64,000 nt of DNA. Origin: Dirofilaria immitis. Taxonomy: Eukaryota > Nematoda > Chromadorea > Rhabditida > Onchocercidae. The translations under genes were made by a program, and so were the position numbers. Below the pieces are notes generated by a model. That model had not been told where the DNA came from and made no database searches. It was given only the letters and a program-made list of their open reading frames with translations. Location: positions 3,281,501 to 3,345,500 of the forward strand of contig JAKNDB010000098.1 of the NCBI GenBank assembly GCA_024305405.1, given 5' to 3'. Each line of letters starts with the position of its first letter. Position 1 is the stretch's first letter. Below, in pieces: positions 37,981 to 51,862 of this stretch.

Positions 37981-38869
37981 AACAAGATTTCTGAACTTTA
38001 AAATGCATCCGCAAATCTGCGGAATTATATCGGATCGATAAGTGATGTAATTATTTTAGTAATTATGATGAAAAGATGATGAAATGACAAAAACGTATAG
38101 ATTATTCGTATGCCATTTACCGTACATATCTTTTGAGAGTTGCACACTTGACCTTTCGTAGCTAAAATAATTCATTTTCAGATATATAAAAATAAATCGT
38201 TTAGATGGTACTAATAATTACATTGCACATAGATGATGAAGCTAAATAATATTGTAGTTGTATCTCTTCCCCATTTGATGATGAACATTTACATTGATTT
38301 TAAAAACGACAAAATTGAAAATTTCGGGAAGTTTTCAAATTGTATTGCAATTAATTCAAATTATAATTTCTATAAAGACTATAAATAGTAATTTCGTGTA
38401 AGAAAATGTTACATACAAATTTGCAAATATTTGTAAAATTTTACAATTTTACGAATTTGAAAAAATGTTGCAACTAAAAATAATCGGAAATTCATTGCCT
38501 TTTTATACAAATAAAAAAAAAAAAAGATAAAAAATAATTTAATCTCAGAAATAGTGTAAACTAGAAATCTTCATTTCTATGAGCTTTCTGTTCATTTGCA
38601 TTTTGTAGCTAAATAGATGGATAATTTTTTTCATTTAAATATCTTCTACTCAAAACTATTGCTACCATCTGAATGAATATTTTCTCAACAAATTTTGTTG
38701 CACTATTAAGTGATACCAAATTACTAAAAATACTGTCTATAAATAGTAAAATATTTGTTTATAAATGTTCGTATGACTAAATAGGCATTTGTTGCTGAAA
38801 TTAGCAATCGATGTATTTATTTGAGGTGAGTAAAATTCAAAAATTTTAACATTCAATTTTAAATTTGCA

Positions 38870-39130
38870 CGAAATATGATTACCACATAAAGTTGACATT
38901 TACAACTTTCATTGTTTAAGTTTCTTTGTGATCAATCTAAAATTTAAACTTTTGTCTATAAATCTCTTTTAAGAAATTACTCTAAATTAAAATATCATAA
39001 AAGATATTTCATTGAATTGGAACAATGCCCTAAATTTACCATCAAATTATGATTATCATATAAAATTGATATCCGCAATTCTCATTGTTTTTATTTCTTT
39101 TCGATTAACTAAAAATTAAACTTCTGTTTA
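38870..39130. repeat. Twin intergenic block, repeated upstream of each array gene
   Basis: About 0.7-1 kb before each array gene lies a block of two related segments of about 130-180 bp. Each has a form of TTGACATTTACAACTTTCAT, then TGTTTAAGTTTCTTTGTGAT and AAACTTTTGTTTACAGATTC. The two halves are linked by GAATTGGGACAACG-like sequence. Counterparts lie near 42290-42560, 45380-45660, 46985-47290, 50845-51095, 54470-54720, 57170-57450 and (weaker) 61000-61110. They mark the duplicated unit and could hold shared regulatory sequence. No coding frame is conserved. Confidence 0.7.
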
Positions 39131-39778
39131 TAAATCTCTTCTACGTAATTGCATAAAATAATTTTGCTTTAAATCAAACATATCGTAGAAAAGAATTTGC
39201 TAATTTTGGTTAATGTCCGGATTGTTAACATTTACCCTCATTGCTTAATCCAATTTTCCAAATTGTTTCATCATTAACAAAAGTTCGTAATAAATTTTTG
39301 AGCCAAGTAATCTACTAATTCAAGTAATTAATTGAAAAAATATTTTTTTTTAAATGTTTTGAATACAGAACATTAAATGGCTGTCTAGTTTACCTTTTGC
39401 TTCAATACGATAATATCATTTTTCAAAAATTATGCCATTGAATAATTTAGCTACGAATCTTGATTATTTGAATTTAAAATTAATGAAATAATTTTGAATC
39501 CAACTTCATATAATTCAAAAAAAAAAATGGCATCTTAGATATACGGTAGATAAATAGATTTAATTTATAACACCGTGTAACAAGCCTATGGCTTGCATAT
39601 GCCAGAGAGAAAAGAAATATGGAATTAAGGAGAAAGTGTTGTGATATTTTTTTTTTGTTGATAATATAGGTTATAGCTGTTATACATGGTAACTATAATG
39701 CAGTATACTTATAGAGAAATACCTAAATACATTAATCAAGGACGAAATACGGTATCCTGAAATTTCAGATTTATAATG

Positions 39779-41368
39779 ATGAAGGCCGACATTTGTATAT
39801 TTTTATTTATGTCAATTGCAACATTTACTTATGTTAGTATTTTTGCTTCTTACACAACTGTTCTTCTCATTTCTTAAAATTCTCCAAATACAAAATTTCA
39901 CCATTTTCTATAAGACATATTAATTAACTTCCTACTTATTTAAGGCTTGTGGTCCGCAACCTTCGTCTTCGGTTTCAACTGCTCCAGCAGCTTCGGCTCC
40001 TCAAATTGTTCATGCTATTCCTGTTGTTCAGGCTGTTCCGGTTGTACCAGGTGCTAGTTAGATAATTGAAATTAAAATTAACATTCGTAATGTTAGAATT
40101 TACTCAATTTCGAAATAATTCAGGAAGGAAAAAGCGAAGTGCGGATATGTCAAAAATGAAAAAATGTCAAGGTATTGAATTCGATATAATCATAGAAAAC
40201 AAAAATTCATCACGGGAGGAGCAGGAAATTATCGAGAATCTAAGATCAAAGGTAGCATTTAGGAAATTAATTTTATAACAAATATGATGTTCTATTAAAT
40301 TTTGAAATATTAGAAGAAATCATTTCTATAAAAGATTTGGGATTCAAGGGCCAATTAACCGTTGATTATTTGCATTAAAAACGATAACAAATTTTTCAAA
40401 AAATTTAAAAATGATGGCGGTCTAAAACGACTTTTAGGCAATTAAAATGAATAGATTGCATATATAATGCTTGAAATGAATTTTGAAATGTATTATCATG
40501 AATTTAAAATAATCACATTTATGTAAAACTATCGCAATTATTGACGACACAAACTATTTTTATTTCCGTTCGTTATTTCAGATTAAATCTATGCAAAAAT
40601 TTGATATGACAATGAATAGCATGAAGTCTGAATCAACAGGGTTAGTTTCATCTTAAAGCAATTTACATTAAATAAAATTTTATTTTTAAAAAATCATCTT
40701 TCGATTTATTGGCCAAAAATGACTAAGAAAATAAATGAATTTCTGAACTCTGCTGCGCACTATTTATTTGCGAAATGATCATAGCAGATAAACATAATCC
40801 AACTTTTATCAATCGATACATATCATTTGGTTAAAGTTTCTTCAACGTTATATCTTGAAAGAAGAGCTTGAATTAGTTTTGCCAGCTTTTGATAGAAAAA
40901 TGCTTTGATATTTTTATTGAAAATACTAGTGAAACTAATCAGAATCACTTGAGAGATATGACAATTAATTTAAAGCATAAATTAATTTAATGGAAATTTT
41001 TTTCAATGTCCTATTTGAACTTATATTTATCAAAATATTAATGATCGAATTTTAGTGGTAACAAATTACAAATGTCGTATAAAGTAAATGCTGAGTGTAA
41101 TGCAGTTCGGCATATTATGCTTGATATTCTTGTTCGAATGGATATGGTACATATTTTTGATTACATTATGTATTTCCAATTTGTTATTTGGTAAAAATTT
41201 TGAACGTAGTAAGAATGATTAAATTAAACACTAAAGAAGAAATGTTGACAAAGTGATATGATTGGAAATATTTCAAATTTCATTTTATTATAGATTCAAA
41301 AGATAGTGACGAAGTGCTATTGTCAAAAACCGTTTATTATGTTCAAGAAAGATTTTAAAGAAGAATAA
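39779..41368 (+). CDS. Array copy 2: secreted Pro/Ala-rich, dibasic-processed Cys protein (intact)
   Basis: Six exons, all canonical and in phase: 39779-39832, 39945-40050, 40124-40251, 40582-40640, 41056-41146 and 41294-41368 (TAA at 41366). The product is 170 aa, or 171 from an ATG three bases upstream. Exon 1 encodes a signal peptide (CIFLFMSIATFTY). Cleavage near the exon junction would leave an N-terminal Cys-Gly-Pro-Gln. Exon 2 is a short Ser/Pro/Ala/Val segment of 35 codons. Exon 3 begins GRKKRS, a furin-type R-x-K-R site, then has KKCQGIEFDIII. Exons 4-6 encode a charged, probably helical domain with KVNAECNAVRHIMLDIL and the CYC motif. After cleavage the C-terminal chain would have four Cys. 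I recognise no family. It is inferred to be a secreted, proteolytically matured protein. AATAAA overlaps the stop codon. This is the only lesion-free copy in the array. Confidence 0.85.
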
Positions 41369-42893
41369 ATCAATGGAAATAATATGATATTAATAATTGC
41401 ATTATCGATTTATTAAGAAAACGCTGCAAGAAAGCTTTAAATATTGTATCCAAGTTTTGAATTCATATATTGAAAGTAGGATATTGCAGCAAATTGTTAA
41501 CAAATCATTTTGATTAATTACTCAAAAATGAAATTCTCCAAGTTTAATCATTTCACTTGTTGACACTTATCAGATAACAAACATTTATGAATGCATAAAA
41601 ATTGGATATATTGTTGAATCTTAAATGCATCTGTAAATCTGTGGGATTTTATCGGTCGGCAGTGTATACGATGAAATCATTTATGATAAGGATAAAAGGT
41701 AATGAAAAAAAACGGATTTATTGCTCCTATATCATTTGATGAATACTTTTGGGAGTTGCATATGTTCGACTTCGTATAATCAGCGTGATTTATTTTCCTG
41801 TCGTAAAAAACAAGTGATATTGATAATGCTAACGGTAATGCGGAAAATATCAGATAATAATTATCATTTCACGTACAACTATGCTAGTAATATCTCACGT
41901 ATATTTCTTCTTCTGCGATAATGACATTTGTATTCGTTTTTAAAGGAAAATAAAAATTTTGAAAAATCTTTCCAATTGTGTTAAACGAAATAAAGAAATG
42001 GTTTTAACAAATTGATGAAACGATGCGAGTAATTCCAAAAGATCGTCATAACTTTTATGAAATTCAAAAGATGTCATGAAGTTAAAAATTTAAAAAGACA
42101 CTAAACATGATTGCAGAAATCAAATCATTAAAAAGAAAAAATTGCCTTTTAAATGAAATCAAATTATTCAACGTTACCTGTGAATAGCAAATATTTGCCC
42201 ACAGATATTTTCATGACCCAACGAATCGCTTGGAATTAGCAATGTAATATCGATCGAAATGAATGAAATTGAAAGTTTTACATATGCTGTAAATTTTATC
42301 AAATTTGATTTATCACATAAATTTGACATTTACAATTTTATTGTTCGAGTTCCTTTGTGATCATTAGAAATTCAAACTTTTGTTTTCAAAATCATTAGAA
42401 ATTTAAACTTTTGTTTTCAAACGAAACAATTCGCTGAATTTGGGACGATACCACAAATTTGCACCAAATATGATTATTATATAAAATTGACTTCCATAAC
42501 TTTCGTTGTTCTAATTTCTCTCTGATTAACCAAAAATTTAAACTTTCGTTTGCAGATTTCTTTTAGAGAACTATTTTTAAATTAAATGCATAGAAATGAA
42601 TTCATTGAATTAGAATTAGATTCAGATTCTTAATATCTAACTATCACCTAATTCAGCTCTTTCATCATCAGCAAGAGTTTTCTAATTAAATTTTAGTAAC
42701 AAATAATTTATTAATTTATTCAAAGCTATTTTTCTTTTTCAGAAAGAAATGTTAAAGCCACCACTTAGCTTGTATAATCAATTAAATAAACTTCTTTTCT
42801 ACATATCCTAAATAGAGCAATGTTATTATGTAGTAATGATATATTGTAAGGTATAAACACAATATCCCGATAATGTTAAATTTCAGGCTTCTA

Positions 42894-44444
42894 ATGATGA
42901 ATATTGACATTTGCATATTTCTGTTTACATTAGCTGCAACATTCGTTTATGTTAGTACTTTTGTTTCTCGTCGAAATTTCTCTTCTTAAATTTTTTGAAA
43001 TAAAAATAACTTTTCCATAATTACGATAAAGATATTATTAATTAACTTTTTGCCAATTCAAGGGTTGTGGTCCTCAACCTGGTCCTGCTGCTCCTGCAGT
43101 TCCGCCTGCTCAAGTTGTTCCGGCAGTTCCGCTAATTCCAGCTGTTGCAGTTGTTCAAGCTGATCCCACCGCTCCGGCTGTTGTGGCTCCTCCGGCTACT
43201 GCGGCTCCTCCTGTTTCTCCTGAGCCACGTGTGATTGTTCAAGCTCCTACGGGTATGATTTAACTTATAAGTGTATGGTGCATTTATGAGAAATTTGAAG
43301 TTAAATTTACTTCCATAAAATTAAAATTATCTGGATTTCGAAATAATTTAGGACGGAAAAAGCGAAGTATTGATTTTTCAAAAACGAAAAAGTGCCGAGG
43401 AATTGAATTCGATATAATAGCGGAACGGAAAAATATATCACAGGAAGCATCGGAAATTATTATGAATCTAAGATCAAAGGTAGCAATTGGAAAGTAATCT
43501 TATAGCAAAAGTAATTTCAATTAAATTTTAACGTATTAGAAGGAATCATTTCTACAAAAGATTTAGGATTCAAAGCTAGGTAACTTTCAATGAAACGAAC
43601 AAATTGCTTATACACCAATTGAGAATGTATTTTGAAATGTATTACTTCGGACTTCGAAATAATCATCAATAAGACTATTTTTGTCAGTGATTGGCGAAAA
43701 TTATTTTTGTATAAAATAAGATCGATTGACCGAATCTACATAAGAAAAAAATCACAACCATAAAAAGAAAATCATTTTGTTTATCAATATTTCAGCTAAT
43801 TATTTCAGATTAAATCTATGCAAAAAAATTTAATAACACAACAAATAGTATGAAACCTAAATCAGCAGGGTTGGTTCCATTTTGTTTTTTTTTTAAAGCA
43901 CACTATAACTTTCAAATTAAATTCTTTTTTTTTCGAAGATTATCTTTCGAAGTTTTAGCGAAGAATTATTAAGAATGTTACAGTGAATTAATTGTTCATT
44001 CTGCAAAAGAAATTGAAAAATAGAGCAAAAAAGTAGTAATTAATTTGATAAAAAATTTTTCACTATCCTATTTCTAATTTAAATTTATAAAAATATTAGA
44101 GATCGAATTTCAGAGATGACAAATCGATATTGTCACATAAAGTCGACGCTGATTGTAATGAAGTTCGTCATATTATGCTCGATACTCTTCTTCGAATAGA
44201 AACGGTATATATTTCTTTTTTCTATCATACATTTTCAATTTTTTATCCGAAGAAAGATTTTCTTTGAAATTTTGTTTTATACTGAAATATTTTGAATGTA
44301 GCAAAATCGATTAAATTTAAAGAAAGCTGATAAAGTGATACGATTACAAAACTTTCAAGTTTCATTTTGTTCTAGATTCAAATGATAGTGACGAAGTGTG
44401 ATTGTCAGAATTTCATCGTTGTCTTCAAGAAGGACGGACTTTAA
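42894..44444 (+). CDS. Array copy 3: secreted Pro/Ala-rich Cys protein, frameshift in exon 4
   Basis: Exons: 42894-42950, 43063-43252, 43352-43479, 43809-43869, 44114-44204 and 44376-44444. Exon 1 starts MMNIDICIFLF after a TTTCAG acceptor. Exon 2 starts GCGPQP and has 63 codons rich in Pro, Ala and Val. Exon 3 has GRKKRSIDF and KKCRGIEFDII. Exon 5 has DADCNEVRHIMLDTLL. Exon 6 has KCDCQNFIVVFKKDGL and then TAA. Exon 4 is 61 nt instead of the family's 59: an A7 run after ATGC (family A5 or less) shifts the frame and leads to TGA. Everything else is in phase, so the copy is either newly dead or affected by a homopolymer error. Function as for copy 2: an inferred secreted, processed protein of unknown family. 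Confidence 0.7.
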
Positions 44445-46470
44445 AGAAGAGTAAATCTGCGGAGGTAATATGCCACTGGTCATTCTTTAAACTACCTTTC
44501 AATGGTAATACATCAATCTTAGTCACGTTTAAAAAAAAATCCATTTAAAAAAATGCTGAAAGAAAGCTTTAAATTATATATTCAAATTGATAAATTCATA
44601 TGCTAAAAATAAAAATCATAATAATTGCGAAAAAATTATTGCAACCAATATCTTATTGCATAATTTTCTTTCACAGAATTTTCTGAGCCAAATTGCTTCG
44701 CTGATTGATGCTTATTAGATAACTGAAGATAAATGAATATATAAAAACAGATTTATTATTGAACAATAAATGCCATGAGCGAAATTCACGGCATTATATC
44801 GGTCAACGATATGTAATGAAATAATTTAATGATAAGATAAAAGGATAAAAGGAAAACAAAAGCGTATAAATTGCTCAAACGTCATTTGGCGTATAACTTT
44901 GAAAGTTGCACATTCGATTTCAAAATTTATTTTCCGGTCGAATGTAAAAATAGGTGACATTGGTAATGACAGCGAGGCAATATCAACTGTAATAATCATT
45001 TCATATGAACGCTGAAACTAATGATAACATAATTATCACTCATTCTTACGATAGATGATATTTCCACTCACTTTTTTAAAAGCGTACGATTGAAATTTTC
45101 GGAAATTCTTTCATTACATTGTAACAATATAAAATAATAGTTTCTATATGATGAGCAATTAAATATGTTGCAAAGTTCAATTGCCAATTGATAAAATATT
45201 ACGAATAATTGCAAAAGATCGTAAGCATTTATAGAATTAAAAAAATGCCGTGATTGAAAATACGAGAATCAAATCTTCAAAAAACAAATCAATCCAATAT
45301 ATTTGCTGAAATTTATTTTATCAGCAATTGCTATATTTATTAAAGCGAATGAAATCATAAGTTTTTGCATTCACAGTGAATTTTACCAAATATGACTAAC
45401 ACATAAATCCAAGATTTACAACCTATATTGTTTGAGTTTCTTCATGATTATTTGAAATCTAAACTTTTGTTCACAGATTCTATTTAAGATACCTCGAAAT
45501 AAAATGCCATAGGAGACATTTCATTGAACTGAGAGACAACACCCTAAATTTGTATCAAAATTGGTATCTACTGTTTTGATTTCTATCTCATTGGCTGAAA
45601 ATTATTGAAACTTTTGTTATGGATCTGTTTAAAGCAATTCTTCTAAAAATAAAATGCTATGAAAAGAATTCACTGAAGTGAGTCAGTACATGAATCACTA
45701 TTTCTTTTAATGGTCTAATTTACCTTTCCTGAGCGATTGTGTCTTCAATTGAAGCTTCCCAGTTACTTTCACATGACAAAACAAGGCTAAGCGTCTATTA
45801 CTACCAATACAATATATCATTAATATAATTAAATTTTAAAATATCGTTGGAGGAACTGCTTACGAAGAATCAAAATAGCGAAGATGGCATTCAAAAAGAT
45901 CTTTCTAAAATGAAGATGTTTAAAAAACATTTCCACCATTGTATAAGCATGGCTATCTTATGGGAAAATATTTTAAACATTGCAAATACGGCGGTGTGGT
46001 ATAATGCTGTAAATATTTAAGTGTGAATTAGTTTACGGTATTTGAAAATAACCTTGATAATAAGGAAAAAAGATGAGAATCAGGCAAATGATTCCTTAGA
46101 TTAAAATTATACTGCGATTCATTTCAAAACCAGAAATCAGTTATTCTGATTATTAAAACTTAAAATTAGTGAAAATTTAAATTAAGTATTGAATATAATT
46201 CAAAAATATAATTCGATAGATACAAACAAATAATCTAATTGATTAAGGCAGGTAAATAAATCTGTGCAAAGTAAAGAGAAAAACACAAAAATAAGAAAGC
46301 AATGATACTGTATACTGTCTTAACATTATTACTATGGTAATATTCGTAACACAGAAACCTTGCTATGATGATTACAAGTATATGCACTAATTGGCTAGAT
46401 ATACTTATTAGGAGCGACAATAAGTATCTGTTTATGAGAAATGACTGTGTTGAATTACAAACTGGCAATA

Positions 46471-46790
46471 ATGAAGATTGAGATTTGCATATTTCTATTT
46501 ATGTTTTTTTTTTTTTACAACATTCGTTTATGTTAATGTCTTCGCTTCTCATTTAAAATGTTTCTGTCGTTTTATTAACTAACTTTCTGCTTTAGTTTAA
46601 TGATTGTGGTTCGCGAGCTGATAATGATCCTGTTACTACTACTGAAGTTCGATAACTCCGCCGATTACTCTAGTTACTGCAGATAAAGCTGATCTAGTTG
46701 TTCCAGTTGTTCAGCCATTCCAGTTGTTCAGACTATTCGATTCTCGCAGTTGCTCAAGTTATGAGTCCTCGAATTGTGCCATTCAGGTTG
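46471..46790 (+). pseudogene. Array copy 4: truncated after exon 2
   Basis: Exon 1 is recognisable (ATGAAGATTGAGATTTGC), but its middle has become a T13 run that breaks the frame, and the acceptor upstream reads TTACAA instead of TTACAG. The exon 2 start (TGATTGTGGTTCGCGAGC, 46601) aligns with the family's GCTTGTGGTCCGCAAGC, but its acceptor AG is gone and stops interrupt it. From about 46790 the sequence jumps directly to flank sequence normally found 3' of a unit, so exons 3-6 are deleted. Confidence 0.75.
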
Positions 46791-47815
46791 AATGTTGTAT
46801 TTAATCTGATAAATTCTTGTATTACTTGACCTAACGTCAGAAAACAGAACTGAATTTTCGTGCAGGAAGAAATTGAATGAAATTTGGAAATAACTACAAA
46901 ATATAGTAGTTATAGTTTTTATAAATTTGTACCTGAATATTTTCATAAATAAATGGGTCATTTATCACTGAGCAATTGCTGTATCAGTTTGAATTTCTCA
47001 ACCAAACTTGACATTTGCAACTTTCATTGTTTGAGTTTCTTTGTGGTTAGTTTGAAATTCGAACTTTTGTTTACAAATATCTTTTAAGGCGTTCCTTTGA
47101 ACTAAATTACCGTAGGAAACAATTTCATTGAATCTGGCCAACATTCTAAATTTGCACCAAATTATAATTATCACATAAAGTTAACATACATGACATGAAA
47201 TTTGTTGTTTTAATTTCTTTCTGACCAAATAAAAATTTGAACTTTCTGTTGCTAATATCTTTTAAAGAGCTGTTTTCCACTTAAATATCACTTCACAAAG
47301 TTTTCCGATCTATGTCTTTATTACCAGGAATTTCCTAATTAAATTTTACGACTGAATAATTTAATAATTTATTCAAAGCCATTTTTCGTTTTTTTTTTAA
47401 AGGTCAAAATTCAGTAAGCTAAAGTAATTAAATGGAAAAATTGTTTATCAGTCAGCATTTCTTGAATAGAACATTTATTGATTGATATAGCTTTCCTTTC
47501 TTTCTTTAGTACGATAACAAACATTTTTCAAAAATTTTATGCCATTGAATAATTTTGCATAACTTCATATGTGTCAGTAGACAAGGATCACAATGAATTG
47601 ATCATTTTCTAAAGGATTTTTCATATTCCAATTTTAAATTAGTAAAACAAATTAAATTCAACATTGATACAATTCAAAAATATGATACGATAGATTTACT
47701 AATAGTATTTTTAGATGAACTGTATAGAAATAAAAATAGCTAAATATGCTTGCTAAAAGAACAAAAGTGAAGCATCATTCCAGCCAATATTATGTTAAAT
47801 TTCAGGTTTGTAAAG

Positions 47816-49847
47816 ATGAAGATCGACATTTGCATATTTCAACTCATATTAATAGCGCCATTAGTTGACGTAAGTATTTTTGCTTCTCATACAAATGTTT
47901 CTATCATTTTTTAATTTATAGAATGGTTTATGCATTATTTTCCATGATGACAGTGAAGATATCATTAATTAATCACCTGCATTAATTTAAGGCTTGTGTT
48001 CAGTAAACTAGTGATAGTACTACTGCAGCTCTAGATCTAGTTCCTCTTTCTCCCACTATTCCGGTACTTAGGCTTTGGCTGTTACAGCTGCTCAGGCTGC
48101 TCGGCCTACTATACTCATAGTCTTTTCGCTACCTCTAGGAATTCGGGCTACTAAACGTGCTTAGGCTACCTACCTTGCGTGCTTGAACTACTAGAGCTTC
48201 ACCTTATGATTCAAGCTGCAATTGCCCGTGCTATTGCTGCTGTACAGGACAGCTGAAGGCGTTGCTCAGCCTGAGATAGTTGTTATTAAGTGGTTTCAAA
48301 TTCAAATTACTTTTGTTAAACTGAGAAAAAAATTAGTTAGACAAAAGCGAAGTGTTGATTTGGTAAAAATGAAAAAATGCCGGGACATTGAATTTGATAT
48401 AATCATGGATCAAGAAAATACATTGCGAGAAAGAATGAGAATTTTAGAGAAGCTAAAATACAAGGTAATAATAATTCTGGAATTAGCATTATAACACAAA
48501 AGTAATTCAAAGAATTTTAATTATCATAATGAATCATTTTTGGAAATTTGAAAACTCAAAATCAAATCCTTATGCATTAGTCTTTTATGCAATACATAAA
48601 GTTTAAAATACTATTTCTCAATTGGCTTTTAAAAAATTAGATATTAAAAGAACGAATTATTATAGCTTTATCACTACAACTGATCAATACAGTATTTGAC
48701 CATGGAATGTATCATATTAAACTAAATAATTATAGCCATATACAAAACTTTTATAATCATTGATAGCAATAGCTATTTTCGAACAAAATAAAAGTAATGT
48801 AACTGAACATAGGTGAAAAGAAAAAGTATTTCGTATTACGAGTATTTCAGTTAGATATTTCAGATTAAATGAATGTAAAGATTCAATAATACAAAAAATA
48901 ATATAATACTAATATTAAATGGAGTCGGTTTCACTTTTCATTTTACTTTAATTAATTATATTCAAAGACTTAGGGAATTGTTAAAGTTTGTAGATTAAAT
49001 TTTGTTTATGAGTAAAGTTATCTTTTGATTGTGATTGATAGTGAATTATTGGATTACTGTTGCGCATTATGTTTTGTGTTCACGTTAGATAAGCATTGTT
49101 CAACTTTTTATCAATTAGCAAATATCAATTTGTTAAATTCTCCAATGATATAAGAAGAAGAACTTGGATAAGTTTTGCCAGCTTTGATAGAGAAATGCTT
49201 TGATCTCTTCATTGAGAAATATAATGAAACTAATCAAAACCACTTGAGAAATACAGCAGGAAAGCAACAATTAATGTGATGAGAATTTTTTCAGTATCCT
49301 ATTTGTGTTTGAATTTATGAAAATATTAGAAATTGAATTTCAGAGGCGAAAAATTGAAAATGTCATATAGAGTGAGCAGAACATTGATTGTAGTAATGCA
49401 ACTTATCATATTATTCTCGATACTCCGTTTCGAATGGAAACGCTGAATACTTTATTTCCTTATTTATATTACGCATTTCGAATTATCTAGAAAAGAGCTT
49501 TCTGTTTTTTTTTGCTACTTTTGCTAAATACTAAAGCGACTTTTGGTGAGTCGCTTTGTGTGATAAAATTAGATAAATTAGAAGTTGAAGGAAGAGGCTG
49601 ATAAAATGTTATGATTACAAGATTTTTAAAAATTGCATTTTTGTTATAGATCCAGATGATAGCGAAGAAGTGTAGCTATCAGAACTCATTCGCTATCCTC
49701 AAGAAGAGTAAATCTGCTAGAGATATAATATCAATAATTACCAGTCTACCGGTAATTATTAATAAAGAAAACAGGAACGCTTTAAATTTTATACTCAAAT
49801 TAGTAGTTCCATATTTTGATGGTAATATATATTGTGGTCACGAATAA
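47816..49847 (+). pseudogene. Array copy 5: complete exon set with multiple lesions
   Basis: All six exon positions can be found. Exon 1 (47816-47869) is open, but the signal peptide has changed to CIFQLILIAPLVD. Exon 2 stops after four codons (ACVQ then TAA at 48004) and has further stops. Exon 3 (48337-48464) is fully open with VRQKRSVDL and KKCRDIEFDIIMDQ. Exon 4 (from 48864) has TGA as its third codon. Exon 5 (from 49344) is rearranged, has lost the ECN motif, and its donor reads CTGAAT instead of GTATAT. Exon 6 (from 49650) has lost the second Cys of C-x-C (CSY) and runs on for 65 codons to TAA at 49847. Clearly a pseudogene. Confidence 0.8.
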
Positions 49848-50697
49848 CAACTGTAATTTCTTGTTATTAGATTATTTTACCCCAAAAAAACTTCTCTGGA
49901 TGACAATAGATATATGAATAGGTAAAGATGAATTTGTTATTGCACCACAAATGCTATAAATTTCTAGATCATATCAGTTTGCGATATTTGATGAAATCAT
50001 TTAGTAATAAGGATGAGCAATGATAGGATAAAAATTGCTCGTAACGCCATTTGCGGCGTACACTATGATGATTATACATTCGATTAATCGTAATAACATA
50101 GATATTTCCGACCGTTCGACAATAACAACAGATTATTTAGCGATACTGATAATGCTGAAAAGAATATCAACTGCTGATGATTATTCCACACACACAGAAG
50201 ACGATTTTGCTAGGACGAGAAGAGACGATCTTATATTCCTTACTATGCGCTGACATTTTTTATTGCTTCTAGAAAACGCAAAATGAAATTTTTTGAATGA
50301 TATTTCTGTCTATACTGTAATGTGATATAATCATAGTTTCAGTAAGATCTAGAATTAATTTGCGCTAAAAATTCAACTTTCATGCAGGAGAAATTGAATA
50401 AAAGTTGCTAGTTTTACAAGATCATCTCTTCTTGTAAAATTAGTAAGATCGTTATAGCATTTATTGACCAAGAAAAATAATTGCAATAATTAAAACTGCA
50501 GAATTTGAAAATAAAATGCTATTTATTTCTTTTTTTTTTACATGAAAAGTTACGAACGAAGAAAAATGCTTAATTCAAAATTCGAGACTAAATATTAGGA
50601 ATGATTTCTCATTTTCCTGAAATTTATTGTCATTTACATATTTCATTGTCAATTATTGTTGCATTTTTTAATAATACCAAAGTCCAATAATTTAGTT

Positions 50698-51350
50698 GAT
50701 AATTATTTTTCACCAATAGCAAAACTTTGCATCTAAATATTTTTATGAATAAATAGGCATCTGTTGCTAAGACTAGCAATCGTTCTATTTATTGAAGTTT
50801 GAATGAAATCGAAAATCTTTGCATTCGTGTTTTAAATTTGTACGAAATGTGATTATCACATAAATTTGACATTTCGTAACTTTCATTGTTTAAGTTTCTT
50901 TGTGATCAATTAAAATATAAACTTTTGTTTATAGATTCCTTTTAGGGCGTTCTTTTGAATCAAAACGCCATTGAATTGGGACAACGTCTTAAATTTGTGC
51001 TAAATTATGATTATTATATAAAATTTATATCCACATCATTCATTGTCTTCATTTCTTTCTGGTCAATTAAAAATTTAAATTACCTTTCTCTCCTACTCTT
51101 TAAACCTTCTCTCTCTTTCATTGAGTTGTTTTTTATATCGTAGAAAACAAACTATTATCACTCATCGGTCACCTCATATAAAGTTTTCAAACACAATTTT
51201 TATCAACAGAAATTTTCTAATTAAATTTTGTAACTGAAAATTTATGGATTTATTTAAATTTTCGCTTTTTTTTAAAAATGATCAAGAAAATCAACTAAAG
51301 TAATCAATTTGAAGAACTGCTTTCCTGCAATTTCGTTATTATGCTAGCCA
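50698..51350. repeat. Segmental duplicate A (upstream of copy 6), matches 57033-57696
   Basis: From GATAATTATTTTTCACCAAT to GCTAGCCA this block matches the flank upstream of copy 8. The first ~270 bp differ at only a handful of positions. A short deletion near 50965 and more scattered changes follow. Confidence 0.9.
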
Positions 51351-51600
51351 TGAATCTGTTTTTTTTTTTTTTTTTTTTTTTAACTTTCATTTCATTCCAC
51401 TCTTTCATTAATTTATTTCTTTATTTATTCGATTCCATCCTTTCATTCCTTCATTCTTTTATTATTTCCCTATTTATTCATCCATTCATTGATTTGATGA
51501 AGAAAGGAAAAATTGTAATGACAGTATGTACAATTTATTATCATTCAACAAATAATCAATAAATTAAATTCCCTACTTCTCTTGATCTTGATTATTCGGT
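51351..51600. repeat. T22 tract and pyrimidine-rich insertion in unit 6
   Basis: Directly after GCTAGCCA, unit 6 has about 240 bp absent from the matching place in unit 8: a T22 run followed by imperfect CATTC/TTTATT repeats. The flanking homology resumes at about 51595 (TTATTCGGTTCTAAAATTAA). No terminal repeats or coding sequence were recognised. Confidence 0.6.
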
Positions 51601-51862
51601 TCTAAAATTAATGAAGCAAATTTGAATTCGATACTGATATAATTCGATAAAATGATAAAGGATAGATATGCAGCAAATAACTAGATCTAATTTAGAATGA
51701 AATATCAATAGCAGAACGTAAAGCTAGGCGTAGATGATGTGACATTTTTTTTTTTTATACATAGTAACAATGCTACAGTATCAATTATATAGAGATATAT
51801 ATACAAAGATGAATATGCATACTAAGAACAGAAATACGGTATGATATTTCAGGTTTGTAAAG

